This document shows positions 62,641 to 64,000 of a DNA stretch of 64,000 bases, in pieces; the stretch's first letter is position 1, and every line of letters begins with the position of its first letter. The notes below the pieces were generated by a model, which saw only the letters and a program-made list of their open reading frames with translations, was not told the origin of the DNA and made no database searches. The translations under genes and the position numbers were made by a program. Source of the stretch: DATLMR01 sp035634255 (lineage in GTDB: Bacteria; Acidobacteriota; Blastocatellia; UBA7656); NCBI GenBank assembly GCA_035634255.1, contig DASQDI010000119.1:59444-123443 (forward strand), in the 5' to 3' direction.

Positions 62641-64000
62641 ATGCCGACCTTTATAAAATGGCTCGTCCGGAGCCAAATCCTGATGGCCCTGCTGCTGCTC
62701 GCGCCCGCGCTGGCCGAGGCCCAGTCGGGCGTCCTGATGCCGACCCGGACGGGGAGGCCCGACCCGGCGATCCTCGCGCTCGACGAGATGAGCGTGCACG
62801 TGGTGATCGACAATCAGTTCGCGCGCGTTCGCGTGACGCAGATATTCGGCAACCGTTCCGACACCGTGCAGGAGGGCCGTTACGTATTCCTCATACCGAC
62901 GACGGCTTCGATCTCCGACTTCGCCGTCTGGGACGGGGACGTGAGGATCCCCGGAGTCATCCTGGAGAAGCGGCGCGCGGAAGAGATTTATAACGACCTG
63001 GCCCTGCAATCAATCGACCCCGGCCTCCTGCAACAGGAGCGCGACGACAGTTCGACCACCGCCTTCACGGTCGAAGTCACGCCGATCCCCGCCTTCGGCA
63101 CCAAGCGGCTTGAGCTTGAGTACACTGAGCTGCTCCGCGTGGACAACCTCGAATCTTATTACTCCTTCCCGTTCAAGCCGAGCGAGTACGGCGTCCAGAC
63201 CGTCGGCCATCTCGACATCAGGTTGCAGGTGGCGAGCCGCTTCCCCATGACGGACCTGAATGTCAGGGGCAGGGTTTACCCGCTCTCGTTCATCGAGAAC
63301 TCCCCGCAATACAAGTCGGCTTCGTTCGAGGCGAACGACATCCAGCTCACGGAAGATTTTTCTTTCAGCTATGGACTGAGCGTTCCCAAAAGCTCCCTTG
63401 AGTTCCTGGCCTACCGAGCGCCGGAGCGGGTCACCGCCGACGAACTGCGCGACCCGCGCCTCGCCGCGCGCGACCCGGACGGGTACTTCGAAGTCTCGGC
63501 GCTGCTCAACGAGTCGGGCCGCGCGCCCGGCGAGACCGAGCCGCCCCCCGCGCGCTCGGTCCTCGTGATGCTCGACACGTCGCTTTCCATGCAGTGGGAG
63601 AAGCTGTCGCGCGCCTACGAAGCAATCGAAGGGTTGCTCAGGTCGCTCGGGCCGCAGGACACGTTCAACCTCATGCTGTTCAAGGACGACGTGGCGGCCC
63701 TGGGCGACAAGCCGGTCGAGGCGCGGCCCGAGCAGATCGACCGCGCGCTCACGTTCATCAAGGCGGGCTACCTGTCGGGGGGGACCGACCTCGGCGCGGC
63801 GCTTGAGCGGGCGGCGCAGCTTGCGAAGGAGATGCCGTCGAACGGCCAACGTGCCATCGCCCTGATCACGGACGGCAACTCGACGCTCGCGACCACGAAG
63901 GCCCGCGCCATCGTCGAGCGATTCCGGAAGGCGAACGACTCCGGGCCGCGCGCGCGCCTTAACGTCTTCGGCGTCGGCTCCGACACCACCATATTTTTGC
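62641..64000 (+). CDS. VIT and von Willebrand A domain protein (partial, 3' end outside window)
   Basis: The gene starts at ATG 62641 with AGGA 6 bases upstream and runs off the right edge after 453 codons. A signal peptide (FIKWLVRSQILMALLLLAPA) is followed by a vault/inter-alpha-trypsin (VIT) domain (VIDNQFARVRVTQIFGNRS, YVFLIPTTASISDFAVWDGD) and a von Willebrand A domain with the metal-ion motif MLDTSLSMQ and GGTDLGAAL. Proteins with this order are exported and thought to bind other proteins; some end in a sorting signal, which cannot be checked here. It follows the beta-propeller gene by 71 bases. Confidence 0.9.
   Translation, partial: MPTFIKWLVRSQILMALLLLAPALAEAQSGVLMPTRTGRPDPAILALDEMSVHVVIDNQFARVRVTQIFGNRSDTVQEGRYVFLIPTTASISDFAVWDGDVRIPGVILEKRRAEEIYNDLALQSIDPGLLQQERDDSSTTAFTVEVTPIPAFGTKRLELEYTELLRVDNLESYYSFPFKPSEYGVQTVGHLDIRLQVASRFPMTDLNVRGRVYPLSFIENSPQYKSASFEANDIQLTEDFSFSYGLSVPKSSLEFLAYRAPERVTADELRDPRLAARDPDGYFEVSALLNESGRAPGETEPPPARSVLVMLDTSLSMQWEKLSRAYEAIEGLLRSLGPQDTFNLMLFKDDVAALGDKPVEARPEQIDRALTFIKAGYLSGGTDLGAALERAAQLAKEMPSNGQRAIALITDGNSTLATTKARAIVERFRKANDSGPRARLNVFGVGSDTTIFL

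Overview
The window is chromosomal DNA from a high-G+C Gram-negative bacterium. Several traits fit Acidobacteriota, possibly Blastocatellia-like: paired DUF1800/DUF1501 genes, DUF2911, DUF5995 and SIMPL proteins, a caspase-TPR protein, a PP2C fused to a kinase-like domain, a stand-alone beta-propeller protein, a VIT/vWA protein, and MacAB-type transporters. This placement is inference from gene content only. Both window edges cut through genes.

Region 1 (1-12900, minus strand) is an exopolysaccharide cluster. In transcription order it holds a short Wzz-type chain-length protein, wecB, an O-antigen-ligase/polymerase-like protein, a heparinase II/III-like lyase, an asparagine-synthetase-type amidotransferase, a Wzx-type flippase, a methyltransferase and two glycosyltransferases, one with an unusual membrane-linked N-terminal extension. 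The set suggests a flippase/polymerase-assembled, aminosugar-containing, perhaps amidated and uronate-rich polymer. Region 2 (13105-22400) holds small secreted proteins, a J-like/PilZ/PilZ protein, DUF5995, a low-G+C caspase-TPR protein, a DinG-type helicase and glyA. Region 3 (22377-34840) holds a RodZ-like protein, an F420/LLM oxidoreductase, the DUF1800-DUF1501 pair, an SDR, sucD, small conserved proteins, a disrupted tRNA locus with a PD-(D/E)XK endonuclease gene, a metallophosphoesterase, rsgA and a SIMPL protein.

Region 4 (35140-47451) is mostly housekeeping: a histidine kinase with its sigma-54 response regulator, mobA, pyrE-truA, uppS-cdsA, a GT87-like transferase, a methylmalonyl-CoA-mutase-type large subunit, and an OppD/OppF ATPase pair without permeases. 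Region 5 (47551-64000) holds a YIP1 protein, MacAB-type export genes split into two units by a strong terminator, a pseudokinase-PP2C fusion, two poorly known proteins, pgsA, a beta-propeller membrane protein and a truncated VIT/vWA protein.

Two features stand out. One is a family of six long palindromic intergenic repeats (plus one core-only copy) with a shared core and shared ends that abut start or stop codons. The other is a tRNA-Gly 5' half broken exactly before the anticodon, followed by a low-G+C endonuclease gene of the family linked to tRNA group I introns, whose reading frame runs through a complete tRNA-Gly(CCC).
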